Source of the DNA: Heyndrickxia sporothermodurans
GTDB taxonomy: Bacteria > Bacillota > Bacilli > Bacillales > Bacillaceae_C
Length of the DNA: 12,830 bases
Reading direction: 5' to 3' (one strand)
Assembly (NCBI RefSeq): GCF_016785185.1
Contig: NZ_JAEKDY010000102.1
The notes below the pieces were generated by a model. The model had not been told where the DNA came from and did no database searches. It worked only from the letters and a program-made list of their open reading frames with translations. Shown piece after piece: positions 6,376-12,703 of this stretch (position 1 is its first letter; each line of letters starts with the position of its first letter). A program made the position numbers and the translations under genes.

Positions 6376-6948
6376 TTATTTTTGATATTTTTTTTGACCT
6401 TCCTTAATAACATTAATAGAGTCCATATTAGAACCATTATTTAAAATTTCGGTTTGATTTGTTTCTAAAGGAATCTTCCCAAAGGTCACTCCTCTTGGTG
6501 CATACGTATCATTTTCACTATCATATATCATATACAAGAGGTATTCATCATCGATATTCATTAATTGATAACCATTAACATGAACATTAGTATTGTTTTT
6601 AGCATCGTAGAATGCACTTTCAATTACAGTAATAATATCATTATTATTTAATTCTTTTGAAGTTTCATTTTTAATAATTTCACTGATTTTAAATTCAGTA
6701 CGAGTATAACCACTAGCAATTCCACCAATATAATCAACTACCTGTTCCTCGTTGATTTTTTTTCCTTTCACGATTACTGGTGTTTTTTCTGCAAGTTCAT
6801 TTAAATCTTTAAAGCCATCAGTTTTTGCTTCTGCAAATGAATCTTTAGGTGTTTGAATTTTAGAAGCTTCTATTTTCATATAAAAGAATATTGAAGCCAT
6901 AAAAACTATTAATATACCTGGAATAATTAGTAATGTCTTTTTTTTCAT
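6376..6948 (-). CDS. Single-pass membrane protein of unknown function, partner of the matrixin
   Basis: The 190-residue protein has a Lys-rich start and one membrane helix (about residues 4-24), then an extracellular domain. I choose the ATG at 6948 rather than the GTG at 6960. The Shine-Dalgarno AGGGGTGA lies 8 bases before the ATG but overlaps the GTG itself. The outer domain (PVIVKGKKI, a stretch reading FKISEIIKN, then NNNDIITVIES and DDEYLLYMI) has the pattern of a small all-beta domain common in secreted Bacillales proteins: 'VIVEGTV ... V.EVLKG ... GD.I.V ... EYLLFL'. That resemblance is from memory and gives no function. It is the second gene of an operon, starting 20 bp after the stop of the matrixin gene, so the pair probably acts together at the cell surface. 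An anchor, inhibitor or substrate role is speculation. Confidence 0.75.
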   Translation of the reverse strand: MKKKTLLIIPGILIVFMASIFFYMKIEASKIQTPKDSFAEAKTDGFKDLNELAEKTPVIVKGKKINEEQVVDYIGGIASGYTRTEFKISEIIKNETSKELNNNDIITVIESAFYDAKNNTNVHVNGYQLMNIDDEYLLYMIYDSENDTYAPRGVTFGKIPLETNQTEILNNGSNMDSINVIKEGQKKYQK

Positions 6949-6968
6949 TGTTTCTGTCACCCCTTTTA

Positions 6969-7502
6969 TTAATAAATTTTATTAATTCCGGCCCAATCAT
7001 CGGACAGTGGTGTTTTTTTATCATTAAATCCAGTTTTTCTCATAACAGATATTGAATTATTAGCTTTTTGAGTATGATCTAAACCTAAAGCATGTCCAAC
7101 TTCATGGACTGCAGTTTCTGTCTTACGAGTAGCACTCAATCCTTTAAAATCCTTCCAAAAGGTAATTCTTACTTGAGAACTACTCTTACTTCCATAAGCA
7201 GTTGCGTAATCGTCAGTAGTTACATTACTAAAAGTAAAGTACACATCTGAAAGTCCAGGTTGAGATGAAGTACCAACAAATTCTATTTTGCTTGAGGCGT
7301 TCCACGCCTTGGCACCATTAGAAGCATAACTTGAAAAACCAGCATTACTCACTGAACTGTGTATATTATATAATAGACCTTTTGGACGAGACTGTTTTTT
7401 CCAATCGCTTATAACATAAGCATTTGCAACATTATTACTAAGAATTATAGGCAAACAAATAATTAAAACAGTTAACATGATCATAATATTCCTTTTTTTC
7501 AT
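6969..7502 (-). CDS. Secreted matrixin-type zinc metalloprotease (metzincin, M10-like)
   Basis: The 177-residue protein starts at the ATG at 7502. AGGAG lies 8 bases before it, while the longer ATG at 7532 has no RBS and sits at the predicted transcription start. A signal peptide (MKKRNIMIMLTVLIICLPII, ending NNVANA) is probably cleaved near residue 28. The mature part is a compact catalytic domain. HEVGHALGLDH (133-143) supplies the three zinc histidines and the catalytic Glu134. The Met-turn is SVM at 152-154, and the end PLSDDWAGINKIY is the usual last helix of matrixins. No propeptide with a cysteine switch and no extra C-terminal domain are present, as in many small bacterial matrixins. 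It probably cleaves proteins outside the cell. The target is unknown. It is first in an operon with the membrane protein gene downstream. Confidence 0.93.
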   Translation of the reverse strand: MKKRNIMIMLTVLIICLPIILSNNVANAYVISDWKKQSRPKGLLYNIHSSVSNAGFSSYASNGAKAWNASSKIEFVGTSSQPGLSDVYFTFSNVTTDDYATAYGSKSSSQVRITFWKDFKGLSATRKTETAVHEVGHALGLDHTQKANNSISVMRKTGFNDKKTPLSDDWAGINKIY

Positions 7503-7540
7503 AATCATCACTCCTAATATATTTTTATACATTTTACCAA

Positions 7541-7570
7541 AATATAACCTTTAATAGAGTGAGTTGTAAA
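7541..7570 (-). promoter_or_regulatory. SigA-type promoter of the matrixin operon
   Basis: On the minus strand TTTACA (7570-7565) and TATATT (7546-7541) are separated by 18 bases, 5/6 matches at each box. Transcription would start near 7535, leaving a leader of about 30 bases with the RBS in it. This supports the ATG at 7502 as the true start. The rest of 7533-7850 is very AT-rich and holds no other clear element. Confidence 0.55.
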
Positions 7571-7850
7571 TCATAATATTTTATCTATTCAAAAAATTCA
7601 AGTAACCATTATTTCAAAGACTGTTTTAGTATCCTAATGTCAAAGGTATATATGGGATATGTAAGTGTTTAAAAATAAAGAAGGTTTAGCACTAGGATTT
7701 TTTTATTTTATATAGAATATAAGAAGAGAGGAGTTATTAAAAAGGCTTTCAGTTTCATAAAAATTTTACAACTAGGGTTTGGACTTACTAACTAAAGGAG
7801 AAACGAATAGAAAATAAAAACAAAATAATTACAATGAAGGAGCGAATCGA

Positions 7851-8336
7851 ATGAAGATCATACAATCTATTATAATATTTACTCTATTTTTATCTCTTGC
7901 TGCTTGTTCTAAAAAGGAAAATCCTAAGGAACATTTAGTAGAAATATATAAAATTGCATTAGACTCTATAATGGAAAAAGATAAAGAATTGAGTAGTGAT
8001 ATGAAATATATAGCTATTGATATGAAGAATTTTGATGAATTAACAAAACAGGATAAAAGCGAAATATTAAGTTATTTTAAGGAAAAGTATAAAGTTGAAG
8101 TTATTGATATGTCATTAGACGAATTAAAAGAAAAAGGTTTATTCAATTCTAATACCATGTCTTTAGATGGAGTATTATTAAGAATTAAAAAGGTTGATTA
8201 TAAACCTTTTAATAATGTTTTATTTGAAGGGTCCAAATATCGTTCTGGCAAAGGTTCTACTGTTGTGGAAACAAAAATTCATTTTAAAGATGGGGAATGG
8301 AAAGTTAAAGAGTCAAAAGAAACTCAGAAAAGTTAA
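7851..8336 (+). CDS. Small lipoprotein of unknown function
   Basis: The 161-residue protein has an N-terminal lipoprotein signal (MKIIQSIIIFTLFLSLAAC) with lipobox LAAC and Cys19 as the lipid site, so it should be anchored on the outer face of the membrane. The mature part is charged. Residues about 25-105 look mixed helical. The end (VVETKIHFKDGEWKVKES) resembles the last strands of small cystatin-like or NTF2-like lipoprotein domains, but I cannot name the family. The ATG has AAGGAG 8 bases upstream. It stands alone, divergent from the matrixin operon, and is followed by a strong terminator. Base composition is very AT-rich (one 60-base line is about 22% GC), unlike the transporter genes on either side, which suggests acquired or fast-evolving DNA. 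Confidence 0.82.
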   Translation: MKIIQSIIIFTLFLSLAACSKKENPKEHLVEIYKIALDSIMEKDKELSSDMKYIAIDMKNFDELTKQDKSEILSYFKEKYKVEVIDMSLDELKEKGLFNSNTMSLDGVLLRIKKVDYKPFNNVLFEGSKYRSGKGSTVVETKIHFKDGEWKVKESKETQKS

Positions 8337-8416
8337 TATTTACTTACTGACCGTTAATTTTAATATGGATTATCTATTTAATTAACATGACAATCATACA
8401 GAGAAAGTAATAAAAC

Positions 8417-8468
8417 AACGAATCCCCGAAATTCGACCAAATTGAGTCAAATTTTGGGGTTTTTCGTT
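8417..8468 (+). terminator. Rho-independent terminator after the small lipoprotein gene
   Basis: CCCCGAAATT (8424-8433) pairs with AATTTTGGGG (8450-8459) with one G-T pair around a 16-base loop. AACGAA/TTCGTT (8417-8422, 8463-8468) can pair outside it, and a run of five T follows the core stem. It lies about 80 bp after the stop at 8336. Confidence 0.8.
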
Positions 8469-8854
8469 TGGATCGCTAGCTTAGTAGCTTTAAAAAGTTC
8501 CGTATAAAAACAGTTTAATAGTATAATTTATTTTTTGAATTGCAATTAAAAGGCTGTTGTCATTAAAGTAAACAAAATTGTGTGTTAAGAATTTGTGTGA
8601 AAAGTATTCAGGTAAAAGGCAACACTTGGAAAACCCTCCAAATTCAAATATTTTAAAGGGCTAAGACTAATCTAATATAAGTGCACTTTCTAAAAGATTG
8701 AAATAATCGAATGCCTGTTATTACCTGTTACAATTTCGTACTAGTTGCAAATCCTAAATTTTGTTTAACTACGGGCATAATTTTTTGTTAATATCTCAGA
8801 TCGAGTAATGTTAAATATTTTTCCCTCAAAATTAACAAAATATACGAAAATAGC
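8469..8854. other. AT-rich intergenic stretch with no recognised gene
   Basis: No ORF with an RBS is visible. The only structure is a perfect 10-bp inverted repeat, TTTTGTTAAT (8783-8792) and ATTAACAAAA (8831-8840), with a 38-base loop. It lies 15 bp after the azlD stop and might help end that operon, but an A/T-only stem with a long loop is a poor terminator. Confidence 0.4.
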
Positions 8855-9181
8855 CTAAAATATAAAACGAAATAACATCATACATATAATCCCTGTCAAA
8901 ACGGTACCTAATAAACTCCTCGTAAAAATAGCCACTAAAAAAACGGGCAACGATACGACTAAATTAAGACTATTTTCATAGAGTGCTAGTTTGTCATTTG
9001 AAAATAAAAGGGATTGTGCAAGTAACGCAGCCATGACGGCTACTGGGACATGCTTTAACCAACTAATCGCCCAGTCCGGAAGCTGGATACGACTCAAAAC
9101 CATTAAAGGAAGAACCCTCGGAATAAATGTGACTAGTGCGCATCCAAAAATGACTAATAAAATGGTATATCTTATTTCCAT
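8855..9181 (-). CDS. azlD: AzlD family branched-chain amino acid export subunit
   Basis: The 108-residue protein is almost entirely hydrophobic with three to four membrane helices. The family motif FIPRVLPL (19-26) sits at the end of the first helix, and a central stretch reads LKHVPVAVMAAL. Length and motif match AzlD, the small partner of AzlC. Together the two form a membrane complex that exports branched-chain amino acids and gives resistance to 4-azaleucine in Bacillus subtilis. The start codon overlaps the 3' end of azlC by 10 bp, the usual arrangement for translational coupling. It is the last gene of a three-gene minus-strand operon. Confidence 0.92.
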   Translation of the reverse strand: MEIRYTILLVIFGCALVTFIPRVLPLMVLSRIQLPDWAISWLKHVPVAVMAALLAQSLLFSNDKLALYENSLNLVVSLPVFLVAIFTRSLLGTVLTGIICMMLFRFIF

Positions 9182-9906
9182 TTTTCAATCACCATCCCAA
9201 TCGTTGCTCCTAGAATTGTAGCAACTATAACACCTACACTTCCTGAAAAAATAAAGCTTACGGCTACTACAATAATCACGGCACTAAGAATAACCATGAT
9301 ATCTACAAAGTATTTTTTTTGACTTAAAATTTGAAGCACAAGTAAACCGATAAACATAGCAGGCAAGGCAAAATCTAAACCGAACTTTTCCGGATTGGGG
9401 ATCCAATTCCCAAAGAATCCACCTGCAATATTAGCTACGATCCAATTTAAATAGGCGGTTAGATTTAAGCCGACCATCCATTTATAGCTACCAAACTTTT
9501 TATTTGAGAGTTGATTGATGGCTACACCAAATGTTTCATCCGTTAACAAGCTACCTACATACATATTTTTCCACGGAGATAAATGTCGAAAATAAGGCGA
9601 TAAGGCGGCGCTGAGTAAAAAATGACGAAGATTTACAAAGAGAATCGTAAAAATAATTGCTGAAACCGGACTACCCATAGCAATCATGCCTGCTGCAATA
9701 AATTGGGCTGATCCCGCATAAACAAAAATACTGAGAAGTGCAATCTCCATAATACTTAATCCCGCTGTTTTTTCCACAACACCCGCCGCAAACCCAATGC
9801 TTAAATATCCAAGCAATGTCGGAACACAGTCTTTTACACCTTTCCAAAAGCTTTCTTCCGTGTTGGAATATGTATTCGTCTTTAACTTAAGTATCTCTTG
9901 ATTCAC
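9172..9906 (-). CDS. azlC: AzlC family branched-chain amino acid export subunit
   Basis: This is a 244-residue membrane protein. After a polar N-terminus (1-25) come the AzlC signatures LLGYLSIGFAAGV (32-44), VYAGSAQFIAAG (62-73), NLRHFLLSAALSPYF (91-105) and LTDETFGVAI (120-129), then hydrophobic helices to the C-terminus. It is the main subunit of the AzlCD amino acid exporter. The GTG start is preceded by a purine-rich GGGGGAGGAG a few bases upstream, a strong though closely placed RBS. It overlaps azlD by 10 bp and follows a small membrane protein gene by 34 bp. No AzlB/Lrp-type regulator is next to it in this window. Confidence 0.93.
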   Translation of the reverse strand: MNQEILKLKTNTYSNTEESFWKGVKDCVPTLLGYLSIGFAAGVVEKTAGLSIMEIALLSIFVYAGSAQFIAAGMIAMGSPVSAIIFTILFVNLRHFLLSAALSPYFRHLSPWKNMYVGSLLTDETFGVAINQLSNKKFGSYKWMVGLNLTAYLNWIVANIAGGFFGNWIPNPEKFGLDFALPAMFIGLLVLQILSQKKYFVDIMVILSAVIIVVAVSFIFSGSVGVIVATILGATIGMVIEKWK

Positions 9907-9940
9907 TTCTCCTCCCCCTCTTGATGATTGTTTTTATTTT

Positions 9941-10249
9941 CTAATATATCAGAGGTTTCTTTTTCGGAAAAGTGAATTTTCTCTTCTTTAAAAGAGTAAT
10001 ATAAATAGTGATGTGTAAAATCAGTAAGAAAAATACGATTCCTGCCGCGATAAAATATTCAAAGTTAGGCAAGAAATCATATATAATAAAGAAAAAACTA
10101 GATACACAAATTAATATCGCTAAAAAAAATTCAAACAATATTGCTGTAAATGTAAACCACATATATGGAATGATAATTTCCCTATGAGTAACATGCTGTA
10201 AAGTAAGCCCTTCCCAACATAGATCAGCTAGTTTATTTAATTTCTTCAA
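9941..10249 (-). CDS. Small two-helix membrane protein, first gene of the azlCD operon, unknown
   Basis: The 102-residue protein has a soluble N-terminus (1-25), two long hydrophobic stretches (about 28-55 and 64-87) and a very basic tail (KKRKFTFPKKK), giving the loop and ends a clear positive-inside pattern. The TTG start is supported by GAGGTGA 6 bases upstream. No ATG upstream fits, and the internal ATG would remove the first helix. It ends 34 bp before azlC on the same strand, so the three genes are probably one transcript. I do not recognise a family. A role as an accessory part of the amino acid exporter is a guess from position only. Confidence 0.65.
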   Translation of the reverse strand: MKKLNKLADLCWEGLTLQHVTHREIIIPYMWFTFTAILFEFFLAILICVSSFFFIIYDFLPNFEYFIAAGIVFFLLILHITIYITLLKKRKFTFPKKKPLIY

Positions 10250-10322
10250 ACCACTTCACCTCAATGAACGTACTTAGAAAAACAGTATGTCCAAAAAAGA
10301 GGATATAGAAGCAAAAAACATA

Positions 10323-10373
10323 AGAAAAAGGAATTTTTCCTAATTGCTGTGCCTAGGAGAAACCCCTTTTTCT
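10323..10373 (-). terminator. Terminator of the large lipoprotein gene
   Basis: Two 20-base arms (10323-10342 and 10354-10373) pair with two G-T pairs and one mismatch around an 11-base loop. On the minus strand the stem ends in CCTTTTTCT, and TGTTTTTT follows. It lies 25 bp after the stop at 10399. It also sits just upstream of the azlCD operon, separating the two units. Confidence 0.8.
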
Positions 10374-10398
10374 TTAAAATAAAATTTGCGAAATGTGC

Positions 10399-11214
10399 TT
10401 ATTCAAAAGATGTAGCAATTTCAAGAGCAACCATTGGATCCTTTACTTGATCTATCGTATATACGATGGTTTCCTTCTGCCACATAATTCTGTTATCTGA
10501 TTGATCAACATCGATATGAACCATGCCGTGTGGTTTTGGAATTGGTAATGTATGTGTTTCTAAGTAATTTACCGCATTTTTAGCTAGGTTTTTCCCTTTG
10601 TCACCTTCCGTCGTTTTTGCACGGGAAACAAGTGCCCAGCGCCCTTCATTCCAACTCGTCCACTGCGAACCTGCCCCGGCATCTTGGTATCCTTTTATAC
10701 CATGGCCAAGATCGATTGGATTACCGCCTAGCTTACTATAATCTTGATATCCAATTTGCTCATTAGCTTCTTTTAAGCTATTATATTTTTTCACATTTAA
10801 ACGCATGATTGCTTTTGCTGTTTGATCTTTTCCAAGCGTATTATGATTTATTGGTATCGGTTGAACGCTTTCATAAAAAACAACTTCATAGTGGTTAGCA
10901 TCCGATTTAGTTGTTGCGGTTAAATGCTTTCCTTCTGATATAGGAAGTTTATTGGGAAGTACAATGGAAATATTTGTTTTCAACTGGTTTTTTATCGCTT
11001 CCATTACTTCAGCCTGTGACATAGTCTGATTTGGGTTTTTCGATTCATTGTTAGACTCGCCCTTATGTTCGTTATTACTATTGTGATTCGTTTGGTCTTG
11101 GGCCGGAGCTTGGGATTTCTCCTTATCATTACCCTTTATATCCTCGCTCTTTGGTGCACAGGCACTTAGCAAAAGAACAGCAATAATCGGTGCAAATATT
11201 ATGTTTAGCTTCAT
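10399..11214 (-). CDS. Lipoprotein with low-complexity linker, function unknown
   Basis: The 271-residue protein has a signal ending in LLSAC with Cys19 as lipid site. An Asn/Lys/Glu/Gln-rich linker (about 22-65) probably spans the wall. A folded domain follows (about 66-271). That domain contains LPNKLPISEGKHLTATT and later WTSWNEGRWALVSRA, with IDVDQSDNRIMWQKETIVYT near the end, a pattern seen in hypothetical Bacillales lipoproteins that I cannot assign a function. The ATG has AAGGAAGG 5 bases upstream. It is a single-gene unit with its own terminator and diverges from pcp. A CATACAAT box upstream may be a SigE-type -10 element (see separate entry). No residues suggest an enzyme. Confidence 0.85.
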   Translation of the reverse strand: MKLNIIFAPIIAVLLLSACAPKSEDIKGNDKEKSQAPAQDQTNHNSNNEHKGESNNESKNPNQTMSQAEVMEAIKNQLKTNISIVLPNKLPISEGKHLTATTKSDANHYEVVFYESVQPIPINHNTLGKDQTAKAIMRLNVKKYNSLKEANEQIGYQDYSKLGGNPIDLGHGIKGYQDAGAGSQWTSWNEGRWALVSRAKTTEGDKGKNLAKNAVNYLETHTLPIPKPHGMVHIDVDQSDNRIMWQKETIVYTIDQVKDPMVALEIATSFE

Positions 11215-11282
11215 GGCTACCTTCCTTTCCTCTTTTACACATGTTTCCCTTAAGAGTAGGCATTGAAACTTACCTCTTTTTT

Positions 11283-11307
11283 ATTGTATGTTTCTACTTA
11301 GTCATAT
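11283..11307 (-). promoter_or_regulatory. Possible SigE-like (sporulation) promoter of the lipoprotein gene
   Basis: The minus strand reads CATACAAT at 11290-11283, an exact copy of the SigE -10 consensus. AATATG lies upstream as a poor -35 (consensus resembles ATATT), but the spacer is about two bases shorter than usual. The predicted start would leave a leader of about 60 bases. Weak evidence from one good box only. Confidence 0.25.
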
Positions 11308-11347
11308 TCGCTCCTATATTTTATACTTATTGTAGGAGGGATAATTG

Positions 11348-11995
11348 ATGAGAAAAAAAGTTTTAATCACGGGCTTTGACCCATTCGGACAAGATCAAAT
11401 CAACCCTGCATTGGAGGCAGTTAAACGATTTAAAGGTAGAATCATAGAAGAAGTTGAAGTTGTTACATTAGAAGTTCCCACTGTATTTCATGAATCAATC
11501 AAAGTGGTGATAAAAGCGATCGAACTACACCAGCCTGATGTAGTCATTTGTGTAGGACAAGCGGGCGGTAGAACACAAATAACACCTGAACGGGTCGCAA
11601 TTAATATTGATGATGCACGCATCCCGGATAATCATCAAAAACAGCCGATCGATGAAGCAATTGTTGAAAATGGCCCTGTTGCCTACTGGTCAACCTTACC
11701 GATTAAAAGAATCGTTCATAATATGAAAAAGGCTGGCATACCATCAGCTGTTTCAAATTCTGCAGGAACTTTTGTTTGTAATCACCTATTTTATGGTGTC
11801 ATGAATTATATTGAAAAAAATACCCCACATATTCGTGGAGGCTTTATCCATATTCCATTCATTCCGGAGCAAACAATCAATAATAACGCGCCAAGTTTAA
11901 GTCTAGATGTCATCGTACGCGGACTTGAAATAGCAATTATCACTTCTGCTAATGAGGGAAAGGACATTCGAGAAGTCGGGGGCACTATACATTAA
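11348..11995 (+). CDS. pcp: Pyrrolidone-carboxylate peptidase (pyroglutamyl peptidase I)
   Basis: This cytoplasmic cysteine peptidase removes N-terminal pyroglutamate from peptides (family C15). With the ATG at 11348 the protein is 215 residues, the standard length. The catalytic triad falls at Glu81 (in TPERVAIN), Cys144 (in GTFVCNHLFYG) and His168 (in GGFIHIPF), the same numbering as in the Bacillus enzyme. The start LITGFDPFG (6-14) is also typical. A TTG three bases earlier is possible, but the AGGAGGG lies 7 bases before the ATG, and the numbering agrees with the ATG. It is a single gene, divergent from the lipoprotein. No clear terminator follows, and the transcript runs toward the GC-rich repeat patch. 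Confidence 0.96.
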   Translation: MRKKVLITGFDPFGQDQINPALEAVKRFKGRIIEEVEVVTLEVPTVFHESIKVVIKAIELHQPDVVICVGQAGGRTQITPERVAINIDDARIPDNHQKQPIDEAIVENGPVAYWSTLPIKRIVHNMKKAGIPSAVSNSAGTFVCNHLFYGVMNYIEKNTPHIRGGFIHIPFIPEQTINNNAPSLSLDVIVRGLEIAIITSANEGKDIREVGGTIH

Positions 11996-11999
11996 AGAA

Positions 12000-12220
12000 A
12001 CGGACAGGGAGTTTCGGATCTTATGGAGGTGTTTGCAGCACGGTTCTTACCTTTGAGGGACCGTTTCAGCGGGATTCGCGTTGCTATCGGACCGCTTCTC
12101 TCTTTTCCGGTTCCATTGCTGTCGGATTCGCCTTTCCATCGGACCGCCTCTCTCTTTCCCAGCACGATTTCAGCGAGGGCCGAGCTCTCATCGGATGATC
12201 CGCCTCGCTCAATTCACAGC
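12000..12220. repeat. GC-rich intergenic repeat patch with degenerate internal copies
   Basis: This stretch is over 50% GC, sharply above its neighbours, and is built from related words. ATCGGACCGC plus a C/T-rich tail ending TCTCTCTTT occurs at 12086-12106 and again at 12138-12157. A variant TTGCTGTCGGATTCGC lies between them (12116-12131), matching TTGCTATCGGACCGC at 12081-12095. TTTCAGCG occurs at 12064 and 12168. AGCGAGG (12172-12178) and CCTCGCT (12203-12209) form an inverted repeat around CGGATGATCCG. One frame is open here for 67 codons (12023-12226), but it has no RBS, is rich in Ser/Pro/Arg and reads through the repeats, so I treat it as non-coding. It resembles small dispersed intergenic repeats of some Bacillales genomes. 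Confidence 0.55.
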
Positions 12221-12291
12221 TCATAAGCAAGAAAAGTTTTTCTTATCAGACTGGCACTAGAAACCAGTCCATTATTAATCATCTTTTTCAA

Positions 12292-12681
12292 TTACATATA
12301 TCTTTCTGTTAATTGGATATATTTTTCGTACCACTTTTCCCATTCTTCTTTTCTTGATTCAATTGTTCTACCATCTAATAATGCATGTATGACATCAAGA
12401 CAAACATGCCATCCAGCCAGATCCTTTGGGGTATGATTTGTCATTTTATTTATCGTTTCATTTAAAATTAATAAGCATCCATCATTCTCTTTATACAGTT
12501 CAAAACGCACTTTATCTTCCGCCCAAGTAAATTCCAATACAGAATACATTTCAAGTTCGGTAATTTCCATCTCCTCAAAAGTGCCATCCTGCATATCAAA
12601 CAAAATGATCCCACCTTTACGAAGATCTTTCACTCGTAACTCTGAAAACCATTTCGAAAGCTTTTCATTGTCCGTTAACAT
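12292..12681 (-). CDS. SRPBCC/AHSA1-like protein, 5' end lost (likely pseudogene)
   Basis: The text matches the AHSA1-like SRPBCC fold: LTDNEKLSKWFSE near the start, then FDMQDGTFEEMEITELE and a LEFTW strand, a conserved Gly-Trp (DLAGWHVCLD) and the long C-terminal helix. Such proteins are small helix-grip ligand-binding domains, mostly of unknown role. The first ATG gives 129 residues, but family members usually start about 20 residues earlier. Coding text continues upstream of that ATG in frame as SVEEVWA, just what the family has before the LTD motif. It then stops at a TAA at about 12707, where the sequence changes character. The first beta strand is therefore missing. AGAGGT upstream of the ATG could allow translation of the shortened form. 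The cause is probably an insertion at about 12704. Confidence 0.72.
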   Translation of the reverse strand: MLTDNEKLSKWFSELRVKDLRKGGIILFDMQDGTFEEMEITELEMYSVLEFTWAEDKVRFELYKENDGCLLILNETINKMTNHTPKDLAGWHVCLDVIHALLDGRTIESRKEEWEKWYEKYIQLTERYM

Positions 12682-12703
12682 CGCCCATACCTCTTCAACG
12701 GAA

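Noticed and set aside
6958..6960. GTG as start of the membrane protein gene
   Set aside because: The AGGGGTGA Shine-Dalgarno overlaps this codon; the ATG at 6948 has correct spacing.
7530..7532. ATG giving a longer matrixin with ten extra residues
   Set aside because: It has no RBS and lies at the predicted transcription start. The ATG at 7502 has AGGAG at 8 bases and begins a normal signal peptide.
7735..7800. Short frame after GAGGAG reading KKAFSFIKILQLGFGLTN
   Set aside because: It would need an ATT start, is only about 18 codons and has no following terminator.
12023..12226. 67-codon plus-strand frame in the GC-rich patch
   Set aside because: It has no Shine-Dalgarno, an odd Ser/Pro/Arg-rich composition, and it reads through repeated words. 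Better explained as repeat DNA.
12249..12269. GACTGG/CCAGTC hairpin between the repeat patch and the SRPBCC gene
   Set aside because: The stem is 6 bp without a clear T-run next to it on either strand; too weak to call a terminator.
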